A stretch of DNA of 58,004 nucleotides from Candidatus Binataceae bacterium. GTDB taxonomy: Bacteria > Desulfobacterota > Binatia > Binatales > Binataceae. The position numbers and the translations under genes are program-made. The notes beneath the pieces are model-generated. The model saw nothing but the letters and a program-made list of their open reading frames with translations, searched no databases and was not told the origin of the DNA. Shown here piece by piece: positions 43,380 to 52,392 of the stretch; positions within the stretch are counted from its first letter, which is position 1, and each line of letters starts with the position of its first letter. The DNA lies in assembly GCA_030038355.1 (NCBI GenBank), contig JASHPB010000073.1, positions 1 through 58,004 of the forward strand. Reading direction: 5' to 3'.

Positions 43380-43964
43380 TCAGTCCCTGAGCACTTCCAG
43401 CAGATGCTCGGTGATGCGGAGCGTCAGGCCCCAGATTGTCTGGCCGCCGTAGAGTATCGCCGGAAACCTGCGCAGCGCGCCGTTTTGATTCCACTCGTAT
43501 TCGCCGCGATAGCGCGGGCCGCGAAGAGCGGAGAGCGGAACATCGAATATTTCGGCGACTTCCTTGGGATCGGGCGTCAGCGGCAATGTCGCAGGAATCA
43601 CGCCGACAAACGGCGCCACGATTATTCCGGTGGTCGTCGTTTGCGCTGCGGCGAATCCGCCCAGCACCTGCACCTCGCGCGGCGGGATTCCGACTTCCTC
43701 ATGCGCCTCGCGCAGCGCGGCGTCAAGAAGTGTGCGATCTTTCGGATCGACGCGGCCGCCGGGAAAGGCAACCTGGCCACGATGACTCTCGACGTGGTCG
43801 GAGCGGCGAATGTACACCACGTGCATTTCGCCAAGGCGCTGGAACAACGGTACCAGCACCGCCGCCGCGTTCCGATTGTTGGCGAGGACCGCGCGCGGCG
43901 CGGGTTCTACGTCTTTGAGTGCCAGGCGTAGCCGCTGGATATGATGATCGAAGTCAGCGCTCAC
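43380..43964 (-). CDS. NUDIX hydrolase, CoA pyrophosphatase-like
   Basis: The 194-aa protein has the NUDIX box 'GGRVDPKDRTLLDAALREAH' with EEVGI following; the first Glu of the box is replaced by Asp, as in many CoA pyrophosphatases. The upstream 'RRSDHVESHRGQVAFPGG' is the CoA-pyrophosphatase-specific region (UPF0035-like). Such enzymes cleave CoA to 4'-phosphopantetheine and 3',5'-ADP. It stops 78 bases upstream of the tetR start on the same strand. Confidence 0.9.
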   Translation of the reverse strand: MSADFDHHIQRLRLALKDVEPAPRAVLANNRNAAAVLVPLFQRLGEMHVVYIRRSDHVESHRGQVAFPGGRVDPKDRTLLDAALREAHEEVGIPPREVQVLGGFAAAQTTTTGIIVAPFVGVIPATLPLTPDPKEVAEIFDVPLSALRGPRYRGEYEWNQNGALRRFPAILYGGQTIWGLTLRITEHLLEVLRD

Positions 43965-44072
43965 GATGCCAGCTAATCGCTAGCGGGCCGTGGTTTGCAA
44001 GCGAAGGCGGCTGGTTTTTCGCTGTCTCGTTCCATACGCTAGATTGATTTTTCAGCTTCGCGAAACGAATCG

Positions 44073-45281
44073 ATGCGTTACCTCATCGGCAGATATCACG
44101 AGATCGCGCTCAAGGGGCGCAACCAGTGGCGCTTCGTTAATCAGCTCAAAACCAACGTGCGGAACGTCTTCTCTGATTATCGACTCGGCAGGATGCAGAG
44201 CGTCGGGCCCCGTCTGATGGTGCCGCTGCCCGACGAGCTGCCCGACGCGATCGCAATCGACCGCGCCCGGCTGGTATTCGGTCTGCAGAACTTCTCGCTG
44301 TCCTATCCGGTTGAGCGCGACCTCGTGGCAATCTCAAAGGAAGCAGCGTTGCGTGCGCGCGGCCTGCCTGCTCGATCGTTCCGTATCACCGCGCGGCGCG
44401 AGGACAAAACATTTCCGATGACCTCGCCCCAGATCGATCGCGCGGTCGGTGCCGCAGTTGTCGAAGCGCTCGGTCTCAAAGTCGATCTGCATAATCCCGA
44501 TCTCACGATTTCGATCGAGGTGATGCGCGACGCCGCCTACGTGTCCGCCGGCAAGATTGCGGGCGCGGGCGGGCTCCCGGTTGGTGCAACGGGTAAGGCG
44601 CTCGGTCTGCTATCAGGCGGCATCGATTCGCCGGTCGCCGCATACCGGATGATGAAGCGTGGGCTCAAGCTCGATTTCGTTCACTTCCACGGCCAGCCCC
44701 TGGTCTCGTCAGCGAGCCGCGAGAAGGCTGTCGATCTTGCCACGCATCTGGTGCGATACGAAGGACAGACTGCGCTGATGCTGGTGCCGTTCGGAATCCT
44801 GCAGCGTGAAATCGTGGCGCAGACGTTGCGGCCGCTGCGCGTCGTGCTCTACCGCCGTTTCATGTTGCGGATCGCAAGCGCGCTGGCAGAGCGAGTGGGT
44901 GCCGCTGCACTGATGACCGGCGAGAGCCTCGGCCAGGTCGCATCGCAGACGCTCGAGAACATGGCCGTGATCGAGAAGGCCGCATCGCTTCAGATTTTCC
45001 GGCCGTTGGTCGGGATGGACAAGAATGAGATTATCGAACAGGCGCGCGCCCTCGGCACCTTCGAGACCTCGATTCTTCCCGATCAGGATTGCTGCACTCT
45101 CTTCGTGCCTGCTCATCCTGAGACGCATGCGCGGCTCGCCGCTGTCGAAGCGGCAGAATCGCCCTTCGATATCCCGCGCATGGTCTCCGATGCCATCAAC
45201 GCCACCGAGGTCGTTCGGCTCTCGTTTCCGCAGCACGTCGATGAGACGCTCGCGGCCAAGGCCACGGAATCATCGACTTGA
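44073..45281 (+). CDS. thiI: tRNA 4-thiouridine sulfurtransferase ThiI
   Basis: The 402-aa protein begins 'MRYLIGRYHEIALKGRNQWR', a ferredoxin-like plus THUMP RNA-binding region (to about 165). The PP-loop ATP site is 'LGLLSGGIDSPVAAYRMMKR'. 'ALMTGESLGQVASQTLENM' and 'ILPDQDCCTLFVPAHP' are ThiI signatures. The C-terminal rhodanese domain of the long E. coli form is missing; length matches the short Bacillus-type enzyme, which takes sulfur from a dedicated NifS-like protein. It makes s4U8 in tRNA. It is a single gene on the plus strand. Confidence 0.96.
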   Translation: MRYLIGRYHEIALKGRNQWRFVNQLKTNVRNVFSDYRLGRMQSVGPRLMVPLPDELPDAIAIDRARLVFGLQNFSLSYPVERDLVAISKEAALRARGLPARSFRITARREDKTFPMTSPQIDRAVGAAVVEALGLKVDLHNPDLTISIEVMRDAAYVSAGKIAGAGGLPVGATGKALGLLSGGIDSPVAAYRMMKRGLKLDFVHFHGQPLVSSASREKAVDLATHLVRYEGQTALMLVPFGILQREIVAQTLRPLRVVLYRRFMLRIASALAERVGAAALMTGESLGQVASQTLENMAVIEKAASLQIFRPLVGMDKNEIIEQARALGTFETSILPDQDCCTLFVPAHPETHARLAAVEAAESPFDIPRMVSDAINATEVVRLSFPQHVDETLAAKATESST

Positions 45282-45428
45282 TTGCGCCACTGTTATCTTC
45301 GCCGGCGCGCGCGTGTGCTCGCGGCTTTCTTGGCGGCTGCGCTGCGCGATTTCCTCGAGCGGCGGCGCGATGCGTTCTTCGCCTGCCGCGCGAGCGCTCG
45401 CGATGACAGTGCGCGGTGGCCTTCGCGT

Positions 45429-45733
45429 TTAAGAGCCGATTTGATCGCGCGCGAGCGCTTGGCTTGACGGTTTTCGCCGGCCCGTGTGGCTTCGCTTGAT
45501 ATCTTGTTTCGCTTTGCGCTGGGTTCGCGCCGACTGGCCGCGCGCTAAGAGCTTTACTCCCGTGCGGCGCGCTTTCAAGAGTCCGATCGCGATCGCCTGC
45601 TTGATCGAGCGCGCGCCATGCTTGCCCTCGCGGACGTGTTCCATCTCTTCGCGCACGAATTCGCCTGCCTGAGTGGACGGCGATTTGCCCTGGCGCTCAT
45701 CTTCGTGTGCTCTTTCGATTCCTCTTCCGGCAT
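45429..45733 (-). pseudogene. DUF6496-type small basic protein, apparent early frameshift
   Basis: The ATG at 45733 has a strong ribosome binding site (GGAGGT) and encodes MPEEESK, as in the DUF6496 family. The family sequence then continues in a different frame, 'AHEDERQGKSPSTQAGEFVR' and 'HVREGKHGARSIKQAIAIGL' to 45429, with an Arg/Lys-rich tail. One base is missing around 45710. An internal start (ATG 45656 or a nearby GTG) could still give a shorter 75-aa product. The family is of unknown function, usually DNA-binding-like small basic proteins. A sequencing error is also possible. Confidence 0.6.
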
Positions 45734-45835
45734 GATTTCGTACCTCCGGAAATTGAGTCGAATCGGGTAAATTTTTCGACGTTCAGAATGACGCCGGAAG
45801 CACGACTGATCCCATCGATTTGCGTTCAGATGCGC

Positions 45836-46045
45836 CTATCGCATCGCGACTGAGCAGCTACCTGCATTACCGGACTGCGTCGATGCGAGCGGGGCCGAGC
45901 CTAACGGGTGATAAATTTGCTGATCGGCAAGATTTTCCGCATGGTCCACCGACGATTGCACGCTAACGTCTGTACAAATGCCGAAAACCCTGCAGCATCC
46001 CGAAAGGGCAATAAGGGGCGCGATTAAGATCAAAACCTTCGGCAT
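45836..46045 (-). CDS. small lipoprotein, 69 aa
   Basis: From ATG 46045 (MPKVLILIAPLIALSGCCRV), with GGAG 7 bases upstream, a lipoprotein signal with lipobox L-S-G-C (Cys 17) precedes a short Cys/Ser-rich mature part ('VFGICTDVSVQSSVDHAENL'). No domain is recognised. It lies 107 bases downstream of the transporter gene on the same strand. Confidence 0.6.
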   Translation of the reverse strand: MPKVLILIAPLIALSGCCRVFGICTDVSVQSSVDHAENLADQQIYHPLGSAPLASTQSGNAGSCSVAMR

Positions 46046-46152
46046 TGGATTTTCTCCAGTCTTCCGCCTTGCGGTGTTCCTCAATGCCGACCAACAGCAA
46101 AATCGGTGCGCAGGCCTTTGCCTGGTCGCGCCTCGATTTCCAAGTCAATCGC

Positions 46153-47382
46153 TCACTGGTAGCAGAAGCACAGAATCGATGAATTGATCGCGAGCGTTAG
46201 AATCGTGATTGGCACTCCAACGCGCAGATACTCGCCGAGAGTGATTTCCACGTTCCTAAGCCGCGCCTGCTCGATCACAATCAGGTTTGCAATCGAACCG
46301 ACCACCGTCAGATTGCCCGCGTATGTGCTTGCACTCGCAATCAGCATCGCGATCGCCGCACTGCCGCCCAACATCGGATACAACGGGCGGAACAGAAGCA
46401 CGGCGGGCACGTTGCTGACGAGGTTTGAAAGCACCGCGACCACTGTTGTCAAAATCGCTGGATTGGTCAGCCGATCGTGACCGATGAGATTCAGAATCGC
46501 TGGCGCAAAACCGGTAGTCTCGACTCCCGCTACCACGATGAACAATCCGGCGAACATCACGAGCATCGTCCAGTCAACCAGACGATAGATGCGCGCCGGT
46601 TTGATGCGGCGCGTGAAGAGCAGAAACGCACCCGCGGCCATCGCGACCAGATCTGTTGGATAACCGAGCGCGAACAGGACCAGCACAACCACTGCAACAA
46701 TCGATGACTTGATCATCAGGGCGCCGAGCACGCGCGGCGCGGGGGGGAGCTTCCCGTGCTCGGAACGATGCGTCAGTCGGTCGCGATAGACGAGGGAGAT
46801 AATTGCGTAGTCGGCGATGAGACCAGCAATTGCCGCCGGCGCCAGATGTACGGCGAAAGATGCGTACCCGAGATGCGCAAAGCCGGCCACGATCATGTTC
46901 TGTGGGTTGCCAGTGATGGTTGCGGCGCTTCCTATGTTGCTTGCGGTTGCAACTCCAAGCAGAAGCGGCACAGGATCGACATCGACGATTGCTGCAGCGT
47001 CGATCACCAGCGGAGTCAGCGCGATACAGACGACATCGTTGATGAAGAACGCGGCGAGAATTCCCGCCGCTGCGATCGTCATGGCGAGGATGCCGAATCC
47101 CGAGCGCGCCCGCGTGAGCATCGCGCGCGCGAACCTCGCGAAGGCGCCCGAGAGCCGCAGGTTGGCGACCACGATCATCATCCCGAGCAGCAGCATCAGC
47201 GTGTGCACGTCGATCGCGTGCTCGGCGGCTTGTTCGGAAAGAGCGCCAGAGATGATCATCGCAACCGCACCGGCGAGGGCCGCACCCGTGCGATCGATGC
47301 GAAAGTAGGGCACCTTACCCAGCGCGATCACAGCGTAGGTAACGAGGAAGATGACGAGCGTCAGGGTGTTATGGTCGCTCAT
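46153..47382 (-). CDS. SLC13/ArsB-NhaD-type ion transporter
   Basis: The 409-aa protein has about 11 hydrophobic segments. Two pseudo-repeats each carry the ion-transporter hairpin signature: 'AAFFINDVVCIALTPLVIDA' and, in the second half, 'LSNLVSNVPAVLLFRPLYPM'. 'IGSAATITGNPQNMIVAGFA' is the helix-loop shared by arsenite, Na+/H+ (NhaD) and SLC13 permeases. Substrate could be arsenite, a dicarboxylate or Na+/H+; no ars genes are nearby. Confidence 0.88.
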   Translation of the reverse strand: MSDHNTLTLVIFLVTYAVIALGKVPYFRIDRTGAALAGAVAMIISGALSEQAAEHAIDVHTLMLLLGMMIVVANLRLSGAFARFARAMLTRARSGFGILAMTIAAAGILAAFFINDVVCIALTPLVIDAAAIVDVDPVPLLLGVATASNIGSAATITGNPQNMIVAGFAHLGYASFAVHLAPAAIAGLIADYAIISLVYRDRLTHRSEHGKLPPAPRVLGALMIKSSIVAVVVLVLFALGYPTDLVAMAAGAFLLFTRRIKPARIYRLVDWTMLVMFAGLFIVVAGVETTGFAPAILNLIGHDRLTNPAILTTVVAVLSNLVSNVPAVLLFRPLYPMLGGSAAIAMLIASASTYAGNLTVVGSIANLIVIEQARLRNVEITLGEYLRVGVPITILTLAINSSILCFCYQ

Positions 47383-47492
47383 CGCCTCGGTTCATGATCG
47401 AGGCCCGACTCGGTGACATCAAGCCGAGGGCGGCAGTTCACTTCGCCATCGGCGTTGTGCAAGATCTGCAGATCGGAGCATGGAGAAAATAA

Positions 47493-47888
47493 ATGCTGGG
47501 TCCATTCAAAGTTGCCGAGCTTGACCATGTCGTGCTGCGCTGCCGCGATCAGGAGCGGGCTTATGACTTCTATACACGCACGCTCGGCCTTGTCGAAGAA
47601 CGACGCATCGATGCGATCGGCCTTATCCAACTGCGCGCCGGCAGTAGCATGGTCGACCTGGTGCCGGCCAAGCAGCCGCGCAACGATGATAGCCGCAACG
47701 TCGATCACTTCTGTCTCGGCGTCGATGCCGCCAGCATGGCCGAAGTTGCGGATTTCATGCGCGAGCATTCAGTGGACGTGATAGGCGAGCCCGTCGAGCG
47801 CTATGGGGCGCGGGGTATGGGTCTCTCGATTTACATTCGCGATCCCGAGGGCAATATCGTCGAGCTCAAGCAGGCGCCACGCGGATAA
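47493..47888 (+). CDS. VOC-superfamily protein (glyoxalase/dioxygenase fold)
   Basis: The 131-aa protein has two beta-alpha-beta-beta-beta modules. The metal-binding His is in 'VAELDHVVLRCRDQERAYDF', the second site in 'NVDHFCLGVDA', and the Glu in 'IYIRDPEGNIVELKQ'. 'YTRTLGLVEER' is the typical first-module helix. Close relatives include glyoxalase I-like and fosfomycin-resistance-like proteins; the substrate is unknown. It is divergent from the transporter. Confidence 0.9.
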   Translation: MLGPFKVAELDHVVLRCRDQERAYDFYTRTLGLVEERRIDAIGLIQLRAGSSMVDLVPAKQPRNDDSRNVDHFCLGVDAASMAEVADFMREHSVDVIGEPVERYGARGMGLSIYIRDPEGNIVELKQAPRG

Positions 47889-47989
47889 CGTCTTCGGTGC
47901 GGAGACGCTGAGTGGGGTTGCATGACTTGTTTTTGACTGCCGCGACACTAAAATCGAGAGGTTTTCGCCTGGGGAGGATGGCTCAAATA

Positions 47990-49189
47990 ATGACAATGAA
48001 ATCGTCTAAGGCTTTGCTGCTTCCTGTTGCCACCGCCTGCGTGCTGATGCTCGCGGGATGCGGTGGGAAGTCGCCCAAGAGCGCGGCCGAGAACTATCTC
48101 GACAATTTGAAGCTCTACAACTACCCGGCCTGCTACAACGCCCTGACGCATCAGGCCCAGGTCGACCGCACGATCGATCAGTTTTTGACGGAAATTCCGA
48201 TGGCGCCGAACGTCAGCCGGGACTGGTTCAAGGGCATTCTGCGTTCGTACCAGTACCAGCTCGGCGAGGCGAAGGTCGACGGCAACAACGCGACGGTAAC
48301 GGTCAAGGTCACGCAACCGGATCTCGCGCTCTGGGAGCGAACGATCGACGCATCACTCGGACCCAACGATACGCCCGACGCTATCGCGCAGAAGGATCTG
48401 AACGAGAACAAATTTCCCACGGTGAGCTACGACGATAATATGGTACTCGAAAATCAGGGCGGTGAGTGGAAAGTCGCGGTGGACTTTCCCTTTCTCGAGA
48501 ATATCGACAAGGAGCACAAGGACGCCGTCGAGCTCTACCACAAGCATCAGTACGATCAAGCCATCGCCGCCTATCAGAAAATCATCGACGAACTGGACAA
48601 GCATCCGACTACGGGCACTGAGGGGCTCAAGTTTCAATACGGCCGTGAGTTGGCGGATATCCAAAACGCCCAGAAGCAAATCGCAGACGGGCAGGCTTAT
48701 ATGCCGAAGATCACGCTCTCCGACGTTGACATGAAGATGTCGGAGTCGCGCGTCCCGGGAATCTTCGGCAAGATGACCAACAGCGGCGACAAGGCGATTG
48801 ACGAGGTGCAGTTCACCGTCACCTACTATGAAGGTAAGGGCAAGAAAAAGAAGGAAGTGTTTTCGGAGGTGCACGTCCCGGTGGCGACGCCGCTGGAATT
48901 CACGAACTTCTCGCGCCCCGTCCTGCCGTTCGTCCCTGGCGAGACCCGGAGCTTCGGCTTCCGCCTGACCGCGCCGCCAGACGTCCAGCAGAAGGCGACG
49001 CCCGATCTTAACGTGACCTCGATCACATTCACGCAGTCGACGGCGCCGTTGCCGAAGGCTCCCGCGCCGTCGCCTTCGCCGGGTGCGTCACCGGGAGCAC
49101 CGCCTGCCGCTGGCGGTTCGCCCGCTTCAGCCGGCCCGAGCGCTGCTTCGGCCGCCCCGGCAGCCGCAGCATCGCCGGCGGCGCACTGA
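47990..49189 (+). CDS. lipoprotein with a DUF4878-like N-domain and Pro/Ala-rich tail
   Basis: I prefer ATG 47990, 12 bases after GGGGAGG (47971-47977); ATG 47978 is directly against it. The 399-aa product has a lipoprotein signal 'LLPVATACVLMLAGCGGKSP'. The first domain, 'AAENYLDNLKLYNYPACYNA' through 'VDGNNATVTVKVTQPDLALW', resembles DUF4878-type NTF2-like lipoproteins. A helical middle ('AVELYHKHQYDQAIAAYQKI', TPR-like) follows, then a beta-rich domain ('ITLSDVDMKMSESRVPGIFG', FxLYD-like). The tail 'SPSPGASPGAPPAAGGSPAS' is a flexible linker. Its function is unknown. Confidence 0.78.
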   Translation: MTMKSSKALLLPVATACVLMLAGCGGKSPKSAAENYLDNLKLYNYPACYNALTHQAQVDRTIDQFLTEIPMAPNVSRDWFKGILRSYQYQLGEAKVDGNNATVTVKVTQPDLALWERTIDASLGPNDTPDAIAQKDLNENKFPTVSYDDNMVLENQGGEWKVAVDFPFLENIDKEHKDAVELYHKHQYDQAIAAYQKIIDELDKHPTTGTEGLKFQYGRELADIQNAQKQIADGQAYMPKITLSDVDMKMSESRVPGIFGKMTNSGDKAIDEVQFTVTYYEGKGKKKKEVFSEVHVPVATPLEFTNFSRPVLPFVPGETRSFGFRLTAPPDVQQKATPDLNVTSITFTQSTAPLPKAPAPSPSPGASPGAPPAAGGSPASAGPSAASAAPAAAASPAAH

Positions 49190-49295
49190 CGCTCGCCGCG
49201 TGACTCGCGCCGAACCGCGCCTGCCGCCGGACTCCGGCGCCGGGCCCGGTTCAGCTATGATTGGACGCGCGCCGCGTCGCGGCGCGCGCTTTTCG

Positions 49296-50228
49296 ATGGC
49301 GACTTCGCTCACGATCGCAGTCCCGACTCACAATCGTGCCGCGACCCTCTTAGCCACGCTCGAGGGCGTGGCCGCGCAGCGCCTGCCCACGGACGTCGAT
49401 GCCGAGTGCCTCGTCGTCGACAATGCATCGACGGATGATACTGCGGCGATAGTGGCGCGATTCGGCGCCAGCGCGCCGATTCGCGTGCGCCGCGTCGTCG
49501 AGTCGCACCTCGGCTCGAGTTTCGCGCGCAACCGCGCCTTCGAAGAAAGTCGCGCCGATTTCATCTTCTTCGTCGACGACGACGCAATCGCCGAGCCCGA
49601 CTGGGCGGGTGAGCTGCTCGCCGCCCTCGAGTCGCGAAATCTTGATGCCGCCTGCGGGATGGTGCTGCCGCGATGGCTCCAGGAGCCGCCGTTGTGGCTC
49701 GGGCGAAGCCTCTGGGTCAAGCTCGCGGTTCACGATCGCAGCGCAATCGAACGCGGCGCGCCCCAGGATGCGGAGGTTCTCGCCAACTACTTCAGCGCCA
49801 ACATGGGAATCCGTCGTTCAGCGATCGATCGCTTCGGCCGCTTTCGAGAAGACCTCGGCGTGGTGGGCGGGAATCCGATCTCGGGCGAGGACACAGAGCT
49901 CTACGCCCGTATCATCGCTCAAGGCGGCCGGATGGGCTTCGCGCCGCGCGCGATCGTGCATCACTTGATCCCACCCGAGCGAATGAATCCGGCGTATTTG
50001 TTGCGCAAGAGTTTTGCCTATGGAGTCGGCAGCGCCATCACCGGCGGCCGCCATCACAATCATCTCGATAAGCTCGTGCGTAACCTGGTCAGGATGACGG
50101 CGGCGGCGATACGCAACGATCGCGAGTGCGCTCTCTATCACCTAGTGGAATGCGCAGATTTCTTTGGCTATTGGCGCGGACGTCTGATGCTACGAGAGCA
50201 GAGCGGCCCCGTTATTTCACGAACCTGA
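49296..50228 (+). CDS. family 2 glycosyltransferase
   Basis: From ATG 49296 the protein has 310 aa; ATG 49257 would add a 13-residue basic tail. The GT-A fold is clear: 'MATSLTIAVPTHNRAATLLA', 'AECLVVDNASTDDTAAIVAR', and the metal-binding DxD region 'ADFIFFVDDDAIAEPDWAGE'. 'GGNPISGEDTELYARIIAQG' carries the catalytic ED motif of family 2. The C-terminus has a weakly hydrophobic, Tyr-rich stretch. It probably adds a sugar to surface glycans. Its 3' end overlaps the convergent NUDIX gene by 17 bases. Confidence 0.92.
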   Translation: MATSLTIAVPTHNRAATLLATLEGVAAQRLPTDVDAECLVVDNASTDDTAAIVARFGASAPIRVRRVVESHLGSSFARNRAFEESRADFIFFVDDDAIAEPDWAGELLAALESRNLDAACGMVLPRWLQEPPLWLGRSLWVKLAVHDRSAIERGAPQDAEVLANYFSANMGIRRSAIDRFGRFREDLGVVGGNPISGEDTELYARIIAQGGRMGFAPRAIVHHLIPPERMNPAYLLRKSFAYGVGSAITGGRHHNHLDKLVRNLVRMTAAAIRNDRECALYHLVECADFFGYWRGRLMLREQSGPVISRT

Positions 50229-50622
50229 GCATCCCGCGGGCGAGGATCTGCGCGAGATAGGGAATCGTATCAATCGTTTCGAGCTCGGCCGCTGTAACCC
50301 ATCGCGACTCGACGTGCTCACCCGACCTGAGCACGACTTTCTGGAACACCGTCAGACGGCAGGCGTAAATCGCCTGCAGGTACGGTTCCCCGTTCATCAC
50401 GTTGATGCCGAGAAAATCGGTGATCGCGATGTCGAGCGCCGTCTCCTCTTTGATTTCGCGGATGAGGCACGCCTCGGCAGATTCACCGAGCGCGAGATGC
50501 CCACCGGGCAGATCCCAGCTTCCCGGTTTGTACGGCATCTCGGGCGCGCGCCTGAGCACCAGCATCCGCGCGCGATTCACGATCACGCCATGCACGCCGA
50601 CATAGAATTGCTGCTCGGCCAT
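50212..50622 (-). CDS. NUDIX hydrolase with an altered NUDIX box
   Basis: From ATG 50622 (MAEQQFYVGVHGVIVNRARM) the protein has 136 aa. The NUDIX box 'GGHLALGESAEACLIREIKE' continues with ETAL, so the usual Gly near the end (EExGU) is Ala. The catalytic Glu residues of REIKEE are kept, so activity is probably retained. 'YKPGSWDLPGGH' precedes it. The substrate may be a nucleoside diphosphate derivative; the family is broad. Its stop lies inside the end of the glycosyltransferase gene. Confidence 0.88.
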   Translation of the reverse strand: MAEQQFYVGVHGVIVNRARMLVLRRAPEMPYKPGSWDLPGGHLALGESAEACLIREIKEETALDIAITDFLGINVMNGEPYLQAIYACRLTVFQKVVLRSGEHVESRWVTAAELETIDTIPYLAQILARGMLRFVK

Positions 50623-50731
50623 CTCGTGCCTGCCGTCCGCTCTCAAAGGTAACCAGCGCGACTCGCGGACGCTATCCGCCGCTTGGCCATCGAGCGGCGG
50701 GCGGACTACGATCGCGCGCGGGAGAGCAGCT

Positions 50732-51961
50732 ATGGAAAAGGCCGACTTCTATTGCAGGGCGCGGCGCGATCTGACCGGGCCGCTGCACGGCGTCCGCGTC
50801 CTCGACGTGACCACCAGTTGGGCGGGCCCGATGTGCGCCTGCATCCTCGCCGACCTCGGCGCTGACGTGATCAAAATCGAAGCGCCGACCGGTGAGGTGG
50901 TGCGGCGGCTTCCACCGATGCTACCTGCTACGAATCCTCCCGTCTCATTCGCGCAGGCTACCGTGAATCGCAATAAGCGGAGTTTCACGCTCGAGCTGCG
51001 GAGTCCCATGGGTCGCGACATCTTTATGAAGCTCGCCGCGACGGCCGATATTGTCGTGCAGAACTTTCGCCCCGGCACTTTCGACAAGTGGGGCATCGGT
51101 TATGAGGAGGTGCGCGCGGTCAAACGCGACATCATCTACGTGTCGGTCAGCGGTTACGGCCAGTTCGGCCCGATTCACGATCGCGTCGCGTACGATCCGC
51201 TGGCGCAGGCGATGAGCGGATTCATGTCGCTGAACGGCGAGCCCGACGCCGGCCCGATGAAGGCGCCGACCTATCTATGCGACGATCTCGGCGGACTGCA
51301 CGGCGCAATCGGCGCGCTCGCCGCGCTTCGCCATCGCGACCAGACCGGAGAGGGCCAGCATATCGATGTCGCGATGCTCGATGCGATGATGTTCCAGTCG
51401 AACGGTTATCTCACGCTAGGCGCGCTCGACCTGCCGCTCGATCGCCTCGGCAATCAGTTCTACTTCTCGGTGCCGACCAACACGTTTCGCTGCCGCGACG
51501 GAGTTGTCATGGCGGGCGTGCTGCTCGATACGCACTGGAAGGTGCTGGCCAACATGCTCGGTCATCCGGAGCTTGCCGACGACGAAGGCTTCGCGACGAT
51601 TCCTGGCCGGATGAGCAATCGCGAGCGATGCAATCAGCTTTGGGCCGAATGGTTTGGTGAGCGCACCGTTGATGAGGCGGTGGCAGAGTGCGAACGGCAG
51701 AGCCTGCCGTGCGCCAAGGTTCGCTCCTACAACGAGGCGGCGCGCTGCCCCAACACCCGTGAGCGCGAGATGCTGCTCGACGTGCCGCAGCAAGACGGCT
51801 CGGCCGCGCCGATCACCGGGCCGCCGGTCAAATTCTCACGCACGCCGACGACGATCCGAAGTGGCGCGCCGGCTCTGGGAGCCCACACCGACGAAATCCT
51901 AAAGGAAGTCGGCATCGACCCCGCGGCGGCAATTCGCCTCCGCAAAGATGGCGTGATTTGA
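50732..51961 (+). CDS. family III CoA transferase (CaiB/BaiF type), second copy
   Basis: The 409-aa protein shows 'GVRVLDVTTSWAGPMCACIL', 'LGADVIKIEAPTGEVVRRL' and 'QATVNRNKRSFTLELRSPMG'. The catalytic Asp candidate lies in 'APTYLCDDLGGLHGAIGALA', and 'GEGQHIDVAMLDAMMFQ' is the dimer region. It is clearly different from the 33441-34637 paralogue (start 'CRARRDLTGPLHG'). It stands alone between the NUDIX gene and the decayed toxin-antitoxin locus. The CoA donor and acceptor are unknown. Confidence 0.92.
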   Translation: MEKADFYCRARRDLTGPLHGVRVLDVTTSWAGPMCACILADLGADVIKIEAPTGEVVRRLPPMLPATNPPVSFAQATVNRNKRSFTLELRSPMGRDIFMKLAATADIVVQNFRPGTFDKWGIGYEEVRAVKRDIIYVSVSGYGQFGPIHDRVAYDPLAQAMSGFMSLNGEPDAGPMKAPTYLCDDLGGLHGAIGALAALRHRDQTGEGQHIDVAMLDAMMFQSNGYLTLGALDLPLDRLGNQFYFSVPTNTFRCRDGVVMAGVLLDTHWKVLANMLGHPELADDEGFATIPGRMSNRERCNQLWAEWFGERTVDEAVAECERQSLPCAKVRSYNEAARCPNTREREMLLDVPQQDGSAAPITGPPVKFSRTPTTIRSGAPALGAHTDEILKEVGIDPAAAIRLRKDGVI

Positions 51962-52046
51962 GCATCAGTAAGGAGAGCGCTCCAGGATATCGCAATCCGC
52001 GATAATTCAATCTTGCAGATTTATCGCATATTGCTGCATTAGCTAG

Positions 52047-52322
52047 GGGCGACGGATTTCACGCAAGGCTCTGAAGGAATTCAGCGAGCCTCATCCCGCC
52101 GCCTTAAGACCGCTGAATGCTCGGCGAAAGGTTCTGGCGAAATCCTACTTCCGAAGCCTTCCAGATCTCAAGCGGACTTTCAGCAGCGTGGGCGATCTTG
52201 AGATCGGTGCGCGAGAACTATTCATCTTCGGCACCGTGGGGAACAAATTTGGTGTGATTGCCGCAATCCATTTCAACAGGCAACGGCTCTTCGTTCGCTC
52301 TATCCTGGGAGACGAGGAGTAA
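52047..52322 (+). pseudogene. higB: HigB-type toxin remnant without a start codon
   Basis: An uninterrupted frame runs from just after a TAG (52044-52046) to the TAA at 52320-52322 and encodes 'ISRKALKEFSEPHPAALRPL', 'FRSLPDLKRTFSSVGDLE' and 'VGNKFGVIAAIHFNRQRLFV'. This is the HigB/RelE-like mRNA interferase pattern ('MRIISR.AL.EF...HP', 'GNKYRL.A.I.F..QR.YIR'). There is no ATG, GTG or TTG before the conserved 'ISRK', so translation has no normal start (ATT at 52056 is the only remote chance). Some core positions also differ. It is followed by a broken higA. Confidence 0.65.
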
Positions 52323-52392
52323 GACTCGGGGAGGCGGAGAAAACCTGTTCAATTTGCAGCACCGAAATTCCATCTTAGTCGATTTTACTTTT

